DNA of 17,083 bases from assembly GCA_910585665.1 (NCBI GenBank), contig CAJUFI010000081.1:1-17083 (forward strand). Reading direction: 5' to 3'. The notes under the pieces were generated by a model, which was not told where the DNA came from, did not search any database, and was given only the letters and a program-made list of their open reading frames with translations. The position numbers and the translations under genes were made by a program. Within the stretch, counting starts at the first letter, position 1; every line of letters begins with the position of its first letter. Below, one piece after another: positions 6,746-14,548 of this stretch. This DNA is from an uncultured Acetatifactor sp. (GTDB lineage: Bacteria > Bacillota > Clostridia > Lachnospirales > Lachnospiraceae).

Positions 6746-8861
6746 ACTTTCCCTGCGCAACGCCAGACGGCAGGCCGGAGATTATCTGATCTATCTCGTC
6801 ACTGTCATCCTGTCCGCCGCCCTGATCCACGCTTTCAACGGACTGGTCTTCTCCCAGGAGCTGCTCACCCTGTCCTCCTTCATGGAAAGCCTGCCCGTTT
6901 TCATCATTATGGCCAGCATCCTGGTCATCGCCGTCACAGGGTGGCTGATTCACTACGTCACCGCCTTCATGCTCACAAGACGCAGCAGAGAGCTGGGCAC
7001 CTATATTCTCATCGGCCTGGAGCCCGGCCAGGTGGCCAGACTGTTCTTTCTGGAAAACCTGGCGGTAGGCGGCGTGGCCCTGGGGCTGGGGCTGCTCCTT
7101 GGCAACCTGATCTTCCAGGTGCTGCGGGCCGTCACCCTGTCCCTGTTCCATGCCCCCTATACCTTCAGCCTGGCTATTCCGCCAAAAGCGGTGGCGCTGA
7201 CCTTTGTATATTTTGCCGCCATCTATCTGCTGGTGCTGTGGAAAAGCCGGAAACGCATCCGGACCATGAACATCCATGACCTGATTTATTATGAAAAAAA
7301 GAACGAGACCGAAGCTGTCAAAAAAAGCCGGAACCGCCGGAAATTATTTACGATATCTGTCCTGTCCGGCCTCCTGGGCATCTCGCTGCTGCTGACGAAA
7401 ATCCTGCCCTTAGCGTTACTGGGCGTCGTGTGCGTCCTCGTCTTCCTGTACGGATTCTTCCTGAGCTTCTCCTCCAGCGTGCCCGCTTATTTCGACAGAC
7501 GGCCCGGGAAGAAATACGCCTCCCATACGCTGCTGATTTACCGCAGCCTGTCCGCCAAACTGAATACCATGGGACTGACCATGGCCACAATCTCTTTGCT
7601 TTTTACGGTCACTTTGATTTGTGAGGGAACGGGCATGCTGTTCAGTGCCCTGTTTGAAAGCCGAGTGGACGGGAGCACCTGTTTTGACATCTTTGTGGGT
7701 ACGGAAGCCTCCGGCATCGATGCCGACGATTCGGAAGAAGCCCCGCAACAAACAAATAACAACGATGCTGCAATATCGGATAGTTCCGCAACAGCCCAAA
7801 CGGCCGCGCCCCAAGCGAACAATCCCCCCGCGGGCGCTTCTACCCGCAGCATACAGAACCCGGAATCCCATACGGAGTCCGCATTCCCGGAGTTCCAGCC
7901 TTATCTGGAATATGTCCGGGACCAGGTTCCTCTGCGGGCCTCCATGCAGTATCATATCTACCGGGGAGAAAATCTCCAGGTGACGAACTATATTGGCGAA
8001 AACGCGTCGTATTATGCCTATTACGACTACGACCCCCTGATGGCCTACAGCGATTACGCGGCCCTGCGGAAAATGCTCGGATACAGCGAGGCCACCCTGG
8101 AGCCCGGACACTATATCATCCACTGCATGGAATATCTGGGCAATCTGATGTCTGACTACAATGATATAGTCAATATTGACGGAAACCGGCTTTCCCCGGG
8201 CGGCGTATATACAGAGCACTTCGCCCAGAAGCTGTGGGACGGAAACGGACGGGGATTTCTCCTGGTGGTGCCGGACGAATGCCTGGTTTCCTGCCCTGTG
8301 AGCCACAGCGTATACGGCGTCATGACCAGCGTACCTCTGACACAGGAACAGGACGATGAGCTGCGGGAAATCCACGAGAACCATATGGGCGGAAACGCCG
8401 GACTGACCTATTTCTCCGCCGGCTCTTTTACCCTGATGACCAGGACTTCCCTGGCAAGGGAATACGCCTCCCTGTCGGCCTGCACCATTTTCCCGCTGTA
8501 CTATCTGGCGCTGGTTCTCACCATGGCTTCCGCCACCATCCTCACAGTGCAGCAGCTTGACGAAAGCACCAGGTATCGGAGGCAGTTCACCCTGCTCCGA
8601 AAACTGGGCATGGACAGACGGGACATGTCCCAAACTTTGCTAAAGCAGTTCGCCATCTACTACGCCATGCCCGCTCTGCCGCCCCTGTTGATCGGCATCC
8701 CGATCCTCTGTGCCATGTCCTATGCTTTTGAACCCGGCACCATAACAGGGATTGCACATCTGGCCGGAATCCTGGGAACTGCCTTGGGGCTGTTCTTCCT
8801 GATTTATTTCCTGTATATCCTGATGGCTTACAGCAGCCTGAAGCGCAGTGTGCTGCATTAA
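6732..8861 (+). CDS. bceB: Peptide-antibiotic ABC transporter permease, BceB type
   Basis: This membrane permease of about 709 residues has the Bce architecture: one N-terminal helix, an FtsX-like core, and a large extracellular domain between helices 7 and 8 (about 297-575) that is thought to bind the peptide-lipid complex. The second FtsX-like core follows (about 580-705). GTG at 6732 is preferred, with AGGGGGTG just before it and the family-like opening TLSKLSLRNARRQAGDYLIY; an in-frame GTG at 6723 is possible. The extracellular domain contains an unusual Gln/Asn/Ala/Ser/Pro-rich segment at about 326-387 that looks like a flexible linker and makes the domain longer than usual. The stop overlaps that of the convergent AAA-like gene by 4 bp, with no terminator between them. 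The predicted function is removal of a cell-wall-targeting peptide from lipid intermediates and signalling to BceS. Confidence 0.9.
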   Translation: MTLSKLSLRNARRQAGDYLIYLVTVILSAALIHAFNGLVFSQELLTLSSFMESLPVFIIMASILVIAVTGWLIHYVTAFMLTRRSRELGTYILIGLEPGQVARLFFLENLAVGGVALGLGLLLGNLIFQVLRAVTLSLFHAPYTFSLAIPPKAVALTFVYFAAIYLLVLWKSRKRIRTMNIHDLIYYEKKNETEAVKKSRNRRKLFTISVLSGLLGISLLLTKILPLALLGVVCVLVFLYGFFLSFSSSVPAYFDRRPGKKYASHTLLIYRSLSAKLNTMGLTMATISLLFTVTLICEGTGMLFSALFESRVDGSTCFDIFVGTEASGIDADDSEEAPQQTNNNDAAISDSSATAQTAAPQANNPPAGASTRSIQNPESHTESAFPEFQPYLEYVRDQVPLRASMQYHIYRGENLQVTNYIGENASYYAYYDYDPLMAYSDYAALRKMLGYSEATLEPGHYIIHCMEYLGNLMSDYNDIVNIDGNRLSPGGVYTEHFAQKLWDGNGRGFLLVVPDECLVSCPVSHSVYGVMTSVPLTQEQDDELREIHENHMGGNAGLTYFSAGSFTLMTRTSLAREYASLSACTIFPLYYLALVLTMASATILTVQQLDESTRYRRQFTLLRKLGMDRRDMSQTLLKQFAIYYAMPALPPLLIGIPILCAMSYAFEPGTITGIAHLAGILGTALGLFFLIYFLYILMAYSSLKRSVLH

Positions 8862-10444
8862 CGTTTTTCCAAATATTTCTCTATTCTGCACCGATGCTTT
8901 CTTTTCCCCGGCGGCGCATCCTTCGCATAGCTGATTCCTACCAGAAGGATGTCGCCGCCATACTCTTTCACAGCCTGCGGGTAGCGTCTGTCCAGAATCT
9001 GTTCGATGGCACCATCCGCCGACTGGTTCCACTTCAGCTCTACCACCAGGGCCGGCAGCATAGAATCCTTTTTCGGCAGATATACTACATCCGCGTAACC
9101 GGCTCCCGCCGGCAGTTCCTCGAACATCACATATTCGTCCCCATAGCTGAAATAAGCCCGCTTAATAACACTCCTCAGCGCCTGCTCATTGTTATAGCGC
9201 AGTGGCGACTCCTCCTCATGAATCTTCTCAATCTGCCTTGCGACGGCCTCTTCATCTCCCCGGACGGTATCCTCGATAAGCCGTGCGCTCTCCCACACTC
9301 TCCGAATGGTGTCATCGCGTTTTACATGACGGATGGCTCTGGTGAATTCCAGCCGAATCTCTTCGTTGGGAATATGCGCCCTCTGCGTCTCTTCATCATA
9401 GGTCAGGTATCCCAGATGAATCAGCAACGTCAGCACATCGTCCCTGTCCCGGAAAGTCACCAGATCGTTCGCAAAGCCTTTCGTGTCCACCTTAGTCTCC
9501 ACGCCGCCAATCAGCTCCGCGACCGTTCTGCTCAAGCCGTCAAAATCAAGGCTGATATACCCCATCAGGCTGTCCGCGGCGGATGTCTGCGTCCAGTATG
9601 AATCAAAGTCATCATTGCGTATTGCTTTCATAACGGAATTGGGATTATAGACGGCTGTCAAATCCCGGAAAGAATAGCCGTCATACCACTGTTTCATCTT
9701 CCCAAAATCGCTGCCGTAAGTCCGGCAGAGCTCCCTGACCTCATCCTCCGTAAATCCCACATATTTTCCGAACTGTCTGGGCTTGACCATGGTATATTCC
9801 AGAAAGTCCGATATGGCCGACTGGGAGCCGTCCTTTTTAATGGGGAGGATGCCTGTCATGTACGCCGCCGCGAAGATTTTACTCGTCATTCCGCTGTTTT
9901 TGAACAGGGAGCGCAGAAATTCCAGATATCTTCTCTGCAAGTCAGGGTGCCCCACAGATTCCCGTATAGGCGCGTCCCATTCATCTATAATCATGACGAA
10001 TTTATTTCCCGCCGTTTCCACCGCATTGGCCAGCGTTGCCGCAAACCCTTTGGCAGCCTTTGACTCCGGATAGCTCTCTGCAAGTTCCTCCATGACGCTC
10101 TCCTGGATATAGGGCACCACATTCGCCACAGACGCTTCCCCTATAGCCTCTGTCATATCCAGGTAAATCACATCATACCGGTTCCTGTAATCCCGGTAAT
10201 GTATGTCTCCCGCAATCTCCAGATCATCAAAAAGCCCTGCCGAATCGCAGGTCTTGTCATAATAGGCGCACAGCATCTGAGCCGCAAAAGATTTCCCAAA
10301 ACGGCGGGGCCTGCTGATACATGTCAGACGCCTTGGCGTATCGATGGTCTGGTTAATCAACTGAATCAATCCCGACTTATCCACATAGACATCATTCCTG
10401 ATTCCGGCAAATCCGGCATTGCCTGGATTTAGATAATTTCCCAT
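8858..10444 (-). CDS. AAA-ATPase-like plus PD-(D/E)XK nuclease-fold protein (DUF1703 type)
   Basis: The 528-residue protein has an N-terminal AAA-ATPase-like domain with the variant Walker A SRPRRFGKS (44-52) and Walker B FVMIIDEWD (149-157). The C-terminal domain has a PD-(D/E)XK nuclease pattern: GYADVVYLP supplies the Asp and LVVELKW the E-x-K, followed by AIEQILDRRYP. This two-domain family is abundant and often multicopy in gut Clostridia and Bacteroidetes. Its function is unknown, and links to mobile DNA or defence have only been guessed. The ATG at 10444 has AGGAG eight bases upstream. The frame also runs open to 10516, but those residues are not conserved. All key residues seem present, so it is probably intact. 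Confidence 0.88.
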   Translation of the reverse strand: MGNYLNPGNAGFAGIRNDVYVDKSGLIQLINQTIDTPRRLTCISRPRRFGKSFAAQMLCAYYDKTCDSAGLFDDLEIAGDIHYRDYRNRYDVIYLDMTEAIGEASVANVVPYIQESVMEELAESYPESKAAKGFAATLANAVETAGNKFVMIIDEWDAPIRESVGHPDLQRRYLEFLRSLFKNSGMTSKIFAAAYMTGILPIKKDGSQSAISDFLEYTMVKPRQFGKYVGFTEDEVRELCRTYGSDFGKMKQWYDGYSFRDLTAVYNPNSVMKAIRNDDFDSYWTQTSAADSLMGYISLDFDGLSRTVAELIGGVETKVDTKGFANDLVTFRDRDDVLTLLIHLGYLTYDEETQRAHIPNEEIRLEFTRAIRHVKRDDTIRRVWESARLIEDTVRGDEEAVARQIEKIHEEESPLRYNNEQALRSVIKRAYFSYGDEYVMFEELPAGAGYADVVYLPKKDSMLPALVVELKWNQSADGAIEQILDRRYPQAVKEYGGDILLVGISYAKDAPPGKRKHRCRIEKYLEKR

Positions 10445-10551
10445 AGACTTTCTCCTGTCACTCGCTTCCTGTCCGCAAAGCTTGTCGCCCTTTCCTCCTA
10501 TGCGAAACCAAAACAATGGCTTCTCTCTTTAAACCCTGGTTCTTATGCTTG

Positions 10552-10593
10552 ATTATAAAGTATTTGCCCACTGCCTGCAATGTATATTTGCAG
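10552..10593 (-). promoter_or_regulatory. Promoter with overlapping inverted repeat for the AAA-like gene
   Basis: On the minus strand, TTGCAG (10575-10580) and TATAAT (10552-10557) are 17 bases apart. The -35 hexamer is also one arm of an inverted repeat, CTGCAA at 10575-10580 and TTGCAG at 10588-10593 on the plus strand, so a bound repressor could block it. The 233-bp gap 10445-10677 contains nothing else recognisable. Confidence 0.55.
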
Positions 10594-10677
10594 ATTCATT
10601 TTACGAGTCATCTGCTTACATAAAAATAAACAGGACAAATTGACCAAAGGGTTAGAATTCCTTATACTATTCGGCGG

Positions 10678-11529
10678 TCATGACAGGGATCTGCGCAGCG
10701 GACACTGGGACAGGGAGACCCTCTCCGCCAGCTCTTTCAATCCATTGTCCCGGAGGTAATCCTGCAGAATGGACCTGGACTGGGTGGATTCCGGCCCAAT
10801 GATGATTTCCGGCACCAGCTCCTCCAGTCCGATTCCGGCTTTCTGGCACATGTCCATCAGATCCAGCGGATAATATTTTTTGATGCGCTCCACAGCGATA
10901 TGGTAGCAGGGGCTGACATCGAAAAATTCCTTCACAGAGGGGGAGACCACCAGCCGCACCTCCCGCTCGGAGGAAAAGGAAGGGTGCTTGAACGCCGCGG
11001 AACAGCTCCAGGCATAGTTCATGGCTTTCTTGATATCCGGTTCCTTCTCTGCGTCCGGCAGCTTTTCCTTCCTTTTCATGAGCCGGTAGAAGACGCCTGT
11101 CAGATTGTGGGCGGCCATGTCGTCCTGGTAGAAGACTGTCTGGAGGGACAAGGCGCCCTGGGCCATCTTCCGGAGATATTTCCCCCAAAAGGCGATGCAT
11201 ACGCCCCGCCCCCGGTTCCCGTAGCGCTCCCACTGGGCCGCGTCGTCCCGGTACAGGGAAAAACAGGCCGCGTAGGCGGAATAGAAGAATTCCTTCTTCA
11301 GTTCCTCCCGAAAAAGCTCCCGCACCCATTCCGCCCGCTCATGATCTCCGTCACCCTCCAGCCGACCGGCCACCGCATCGCACAGACCATCCATGAAATA
11401 ACGCATTTCCGCAGCATCGTTCATGTTCAGCACATTGTTCACCCGCAGCTGGGCCTGGCGGAGGATGCCGTCCAGGGCCTGGTAGTCCGTGTAGTGATAT
11501 AGAATGTCGTTCTCGTACTCTTTTCCCAT
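10678..11529 (-). CDS. DUF2971 domain protein
   Basis: The 283-residue soluble protein has the hallmarks of DUF2971: ILYHYTDYQALDGIL at the start, NVLNMNDAAEMRYF, ACFSLYRDDAAQWERYG, GRGVCIAF, the segment FKHPSFSSEREVRLV and PEIIIGP near the end. The biochemical function is not established. The spacing of an N-terminal H-Y-T (12-14), a central W-x-x-Y (100-103) and a late E-x-E-V-R (188-192) recalls the H-Y-E arrangement of ADP-ribosyltransferase folds, but that is only inference. ATG at 11529 is preceded by AGGAGG at ideal distance; the frame extends to a TTG at 11607 without conservation. It is divergent from the YbjQ gene. Confidence 0.82.
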   Translation of the reverse strand: MGKEYENDILYHYTDYQALDGILRQAQLRVNNVLNMNDAAEMRYFMDGLCDAVAGRLEGDGDHERAEWVRELFREELKKEFFYSAYAACFSLYRDDAAQWERYGNRGRGVCIAFWGKYLRKMAQGALSLQTVFYQDDMAAHNLTGVFYRLMKRKEKLPDAEKEPDIKKAMNYAWSCSAAFKHPSFSSEREVRLVVSPSVKEFFDVSPCYHIAVERIKKYYPLDLMDMCQKAGIGLEELVPEIIIGPESTQSRSILQDYLRDNGLKELAERVSLSQCPLRRSLS

Positions 11530-11600
11530 GGAGCTGCCTCCTGTATAGTGTTCTGTCCGTCCCTGTGGGTTTCCGCCAGGTGGACCGGCCGAATCGGACG

Positions 11601-11629
11601 TTGACAAAATAGCGGCGATAAACTACAAT
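11601..11629 (+). promoter_or_regulatory. Near-consensus sigma-A promoter of the ybjQ-family gene
   Basis: TTGACA (11601-11606) is perfect and is separated by 17 bases from TACAAT (11624-11629). The start codon at 11663 lies 33 bases downstream of the -10. This is the strongest promoter recognised in the window and suggests constitutive expression. Confidence 0.85.
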
Positions 11630-11662
11630 GATTATACACCAAAAACGAAAGGCGGTACAGAT

Positions 11663-11974
11663 ATGATTGTAGTGAGCACAGATTATATTGAAGGAAAGAC
11701 GCTGGAGATGCTGGGCCTGGTAAACGGCTCCACAATCCAGTCCAAGAATATCGGCAAAGACTTCGGCGCCGGACTGAAGTCCATCGTGGGCGGAGAACTG
11801 ACAGGCTACACAGAGATGATGGAAGAAGCCCGGACAATCGCGGAAAAGCGCATGTTGGAAAAAGCTGCGCAGATGAATGCCGATGCCGTGGTGAACGTGC
11901 GCTACGCCACCAGCGCGATTATGCAGGGAGCGTCAGAAGTCATGGTCTATGGCACGGCGGTCAAATTCAAATAA
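11663..11974 (+). CDS. YbjQ/UPF0145 (DUF74) family protein
   Basis: The 103-residue protein has the full length and pattern of the YbjQ family: IVVSTDYIEGKTLEMLGLV, the central GGELTGYTEMMEEAR, ADAVVNVRYATS and a final YGTAVKF. Members form small oligomers; a metal-binding role has been suggested, but the function is unknown. Translation starts at an ATG seven bases after AAAGGCGG. It is a single-gene unit with a near-consensus promoter in front and a double hairpin behind. Nothing in it looks damaged. Confidence 0.9.
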   Translation: MIVVSTDYIEGKTLEMLGLVNGSTIQSKNIGKDFGAGLKSIVGGELTGYTEMMEEARTIAEKRMLEKAAQMNADAVVNVRYATSAIMQGASEVMVYGTAVKFK

Positions 11975-11991
11975 TAGCGCGCTTCGCCAAA

Positions 11992-12036
11992 ATCCTATTG
12001 TCCTGAGCAATCGGATAGGGGGGATTAGTCCCCCCT
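11992..12036. terminator. Tandem hairpins after the ybjQ-family gene
   Basis: Two adjoining stems are seen. ATCCTATTG (11992-12000) pairs with CAATCGGAT (12008-12016) with one mismatch. AGGGGGGA (12017-12024) pairs perfectly with TCCCCCCT (12029-12036) around TTAG. No T-run follows on either strand, so termination is only a guess. The rest of the gap to 12138 shows nothing recognisable. Confidence 0.4.
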
Positions 12037-12138
12037 CCACATCAGCTGGCATACCGTTCGGTACCAAGGCGGTTCCGTAGTTTACACGTACTTTCAGATA
12101 TTTTTTCTCACTCCTCTCCTCCGGAAAACCTCAGGTAA

Positions 12139-13419
12139 TCACAAATACTTCTCCCGGACAAACTGGATGAGCATTTCCTGATCCAGGTAACGGGCGATAG
12201 GGCTGATGCCCTTGATCCCCTCCTTTTCCAGCGTCTCCTTCGCAAGCCCGGTCAGGAACTCTTTATCCAGAAAACGCGCGATATCCTCCATGTTGCGCAG
12301 GCCGTTCTTCCCGTACTCCTTCCTGGCGATTTCCTGTCTCGTCTCCTGAGACAAAAACTTCATGAAATCCTCCACCGTGCCCAGGCCGTTCTTCCCGTAC
12401 TCCTTCCTGGCGATTTCCTGTCTCGTCTCCTGAGACAAAAACTTCATGAAATCCTCCACCGTGCCCAGGCCCTTCTCCTCATATGCCTTTCTTGCCAGCC
12501 TGTCCACTGTCTCCGGAGCGAGGAAACGCAGAAAATCCTCCAGCTTGCCGTACTGTCCCGTCCCCGCCAGCCTGTCCGCAATCTCCTCCAGCACATCGCT
12601 GCTCAAAAAACGCGCGATATCTTCCAGATGTCCCCAATTTGCGGCTTCTATATAAGAACGGGCCAGCCGATTCACGCACTCCCCGCTCAGGAAACGCGCA
12701 ATATCCTCAATGTTCTTCCCCTCCGCCACAAGCTTTTCCGCGGCCTGCTCCATCACAGAACCGCTGGCATAACGCGCGATGTCTTCCAGGTATCCCCAAT
12801 TTGCAGTTTCCATATAGGAAAGGACTGCCCGGTCAACATCCTCGGTGCTCAGGTATCGCGCGATATCCTCGATGTTCTTCCCCTCAGCCAAAAGCTTTTC
12901 CGCAATCTGCTTCAGCACAGGGCCGCTGGCATAACGCGCGATGTCCTCCAGGTCATCCCCCTCAGGAGAATCCATATATTTCAGGGCCAGCTCGTCCACC
13001 ATGTCGCTGCCGAGAAACGGCAGAATGTCCTCTATGTCGCTCAACTTAAGCTGCGTCTTCTGCTCTGTCAGCTTTTCAAAACCCGCTTCGGCCTGGACAG
13101 TCGAAAGCAGCGAAGCCACCTGGACGAACTCCTCCACCGTGACCGAATTCACCTCCATGTACTGCTCCATCTCCCCCTTGGCGGCGCTGCGCACCAAACC
13201 GCCGGACGCTTCCCCCAGCAGCTCGTCCGTGGTCACATGGAAAATCTCCGCCAGCTCCGGCAGCTTGCTGATATCCGGCATGGTATTGCCCCGTTCCCAA
13301 TTAGAGACAGCCTGGAAGCTGATTCCCAGCTTGTCCGCCAGCTCCATCTGTGTCATGTTCTGCTCTCTGCGCAGATTTGAAATCTTTCTGCCTATCTGAT
13401 CCATATTGAATTGATTCAT
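12139..13419 (-). CDS. XRE-family regulator with C-terminal helical-repeat array
   Basis: Residues about 8-62 form a clear XRE helix-turn-helix (TQMELADKLGISFQAVSNWERG). After a linker, residues 129-426 consist of ten full repeats and one partial repeat of 26 or 28 residues. Each begins with [LIV]EDIARFL-like residues, continues with a second amphipathic helix (xxLxxxIAxKxL) and ends in a Gly/Asn turn. Units 2-3 and 4-5 form a 54-residue higher-order duplication; units 8 and 9 are almost identical. The array should form an alpha-solenoid for protein or peptide binding, so the protein may be a ligand-controlled repressor, but no matching family name was recognised. AGGAGG six bases before the ATG fixes the start. 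It stands alone; no obvious target gene or operator was identified. Confidence 0.85.
   Translation of the reverse strand: MNQFNMDQIGRKISNLRREQNMTQMELADKLGISFQAVSNWERGNTMPDISKLPELAEIFHVTTDELLGEASGGLVRSAAKGEMEQYMEVNSVTVEEFVQVASLLSTVQAEAGFEKLTEQKTQLKLSDIEDILPFLGSDMVDELALKYMDSPEGDDLEDIARYASGPVLKQIAEKLLAEGKNIEDIARYLSTEDVDRAVLSYMETANWGYLEDIARYASGSVMEQAAEKLVAEGKNIEDIARFLSGECVNRLARSYIEAANWGHLEDIARFLSSDVLEEIADRLAGTGQYGKLEDFLRFLAPETVDRLARKAYEEKGLGTVEDFMKFLSQETRQEIARKEYGKNGLGTVEDFMKFLSQETRQEIARKEYGKNGLRNMEDIARFLDKEFLTGLAKETLEKEGIKGISPIARYLDQEMLIQFVREKYL
12298..12471. repeat. Perfect 84-bp tandem duplication inside the helical-repeat gene
   Basis: 12298-12387 and 12382-12471 are identical over 90 bases with a period of 84 bp, that is 28 codons or exactly one protein repeat. 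Neighbouring repeats differ clearly at the DNA level, so this copy is recent. Unit number could change by slippage or recombination without breaking the frame. Confidence 0.92.
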
Positions 13420-13868
13420 CTTTTTCCTCCTGGTCTCTTTTCGTATACCGGAAATGCGTATGGTTGCTTTTGCCTCAGGCCTGTACCAATATTAAAACAT
13501 CGTCCGCCCAAAAAAGCTATCAACTTCTCCTTGAAACGCCCCATAATGCATTTTTTCAGGGACTCAATTCCCAGTTGAAAAGATTGCCAGGCCTGTCATG
13601 TAACCTCCTGATGTAAAAAGCCCCTCCTAATGCCTGTTTTCTGTCTGTGACGGGGGCTTCTTTTTCGGAAGGTCTCAGTTCACTTGAGAACATTCCTCCC
13701 ACTCTGTATTCTGCGGCTTCGGCTGTTCCGACGGTTTCGGCTGCTGTGGTGACTTCGGTGGTTTCAATCATGTTCTGTATGTGAATGATGCAGAAGGGCG
13801 GCGCCCTTTCTCCCCGGTCTCCCGGGTGATGTCAACACTAATCGATGGAAAAGAGGGCATCCACAGCG
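13420..13868. other. Intergenic region with no convincing gene
   Basis: No ORF here is supported. It holds the start region of the helical-repeat gene, a terminator-like hairpin (13618-13665) and a stretch, about 13670-13775, that is open on both strands and rich in Ala/Thr/Val codons (minus-strand ATG at 13771 without a ribosome binding site). Near the right end, AAGGGC-GGC-GCCCTT (13795-13809) could form a small hairpin downstream of the leftward GNAT gene. The coding-like stretch may be a gene relic. Confidence 0.5.
13618..13665 (+). terminator. Terminator-like hairpin with T-tract
   Basis: AAGCCCC (13618-13624) can pair with GGGGCTT (13653-13659), which is followed by C and five T. The 28-base loop is long for a simple intrinsic terminator. 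No rightward gene lies just upstream, so it may be a remnant. Confidence 0.35.
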
Positions 13869-14387
13869 TTATGGAAACTGTCTCCTCCAGTCCTCCTCCA
13901 GCAATCCATAGAGGTACAAATCTGCCCAGTTGCCGTGATTGTCTTTGGTCTGGCTCCGCTGGACGCCTTCAGGCCGCATCCCCAGCTTCTCCATCAGGCC
14001 CACGGACTTCACGGCATCAATGGCTTCCGCAAAAATCTTGTGGGCCCTCCGTTCACGGAAAGCATGATTTATCACGGCTCTGCAGGACTCATAGGCATAG
14101 CCCTGCCGCCAGAAGTTCCGGTTGAAAATCCAGCCCATTTCGTAGACGCCCTCATGGGCTTCGTTGAACAGGATATATCCTATCGTTTTTCCGTTTTGTC
14201 TGTGAACTGCCGCCACAGCGCCTTTCCGGGCAATGCAGAATGAGGAAAGGAAGTCCCGGGTTTTCTCAAAGTCGTATGCCGGTTCGCAGTTCTCCATGGT
14301 CTCGTCGTCACCGAAGATGGCGTGCAGGTCGGCGGCATCCTGTGGGGTGAAATCGCGGATTGTCATCCGCAGGGTCTCTATGTGCAT
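13869..14387 (-). CDS. GNAT acetyltransferase, RimJ/RimL-like
   Basis: The 172-residue protein opens with HIETLRMTIRDFTPQDAADL, as in the Acetyltransf_3/RimJ-RimL group that acetylates protein N-termini or small molecules. It contains GYILFNEA, the acetyl-CoA segment YEMGWIFNRNFWRQGYAYE with R-Q-G-Y-A (94-98), and the C-terminal SVGLMEKLGMRPEG. The usual Asn of the N-x-x-S element before the EKLG motif appears as Asp/Lys, a minor deviation. AGGGGGA lies six bases before the ATG. It is unlike the GNAT at 5137-5571 and forms a single-gene leftward unit downstream of the PIN gene. The substrate is unknown. Confidence 0.87.
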   Translation of the reverse strand: MHIETLRMTIRDFTPQDAADLHAIFGDDETMENCEPAYDFEKTRDFLSSFCIARKGAVAAVHRQNGKTIGYILFNEAHEGVYEMGWIFNRNFWRQGYAYESCRAVINHAFRERRAHKIFAEAIDAVKSVGLMEKLGMRPEGVQRSQTKDNHGNWADLYLYGLLEEDWRRQFP

Positions 14388-14446
14388 TTTTGTTCCCCCT
14401 TTCTGTTTCAGGGACTTATTATGTTATTCTTCCGGGATTCCATCTC

Positions 14447-14548
14447 TCACTTTTCCAATCGTTTTCTCAGCTCAATTTCTGGCAGACGTACCTTTTCCCC
14501 ATTATGTTTGAGCAATTCATTGATGCAATATTCAAGTTCCTTTGAGTC
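14447..14548 (-). pseudogene. Displaced C-terminus of the PIN gene (shifted frame)
   Basis: Directly behind the PIN stop codon, another minus-strand frame encodes about 33 residues (DSKELEYCINELL...EIELRKRLEK, then stop at 14447). They look like the helical C-terminal tail common in PIN proteins. Removing one T in the ATATATTGAC run would join it in frame and give a protein of about 153 residues. The rest of the gap to 14387 has no coding signal. Confidence 0.55.

Noticed and set aside
7416..8633. Long leftward ORF of 405 residues opposite bceB
   Set aside because: Shadow of bceB, which has clear membrane helices and family features; the antisense translation is rich in Gly, His and Gln without domains.
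12298..12471. Possible CRISPR-like or satellite repeat
   Set aside because: Period is exactly 28 codons in frame with a protein repeat and there are no spacers.
12628..13380. Rightward ORF of 250 residues opposite the helical-repeat gene
   Set aside because: Its apparent repeats come from the repeats of the real gene on the other strand; it has no ribosome binding site.
13556..13771. Leftward 71-residue ORF rich in Thr/Ala/Glu
   Set aside because: No ribosome binding site, low-complexity start, and it spans a terminator-like hairpin.
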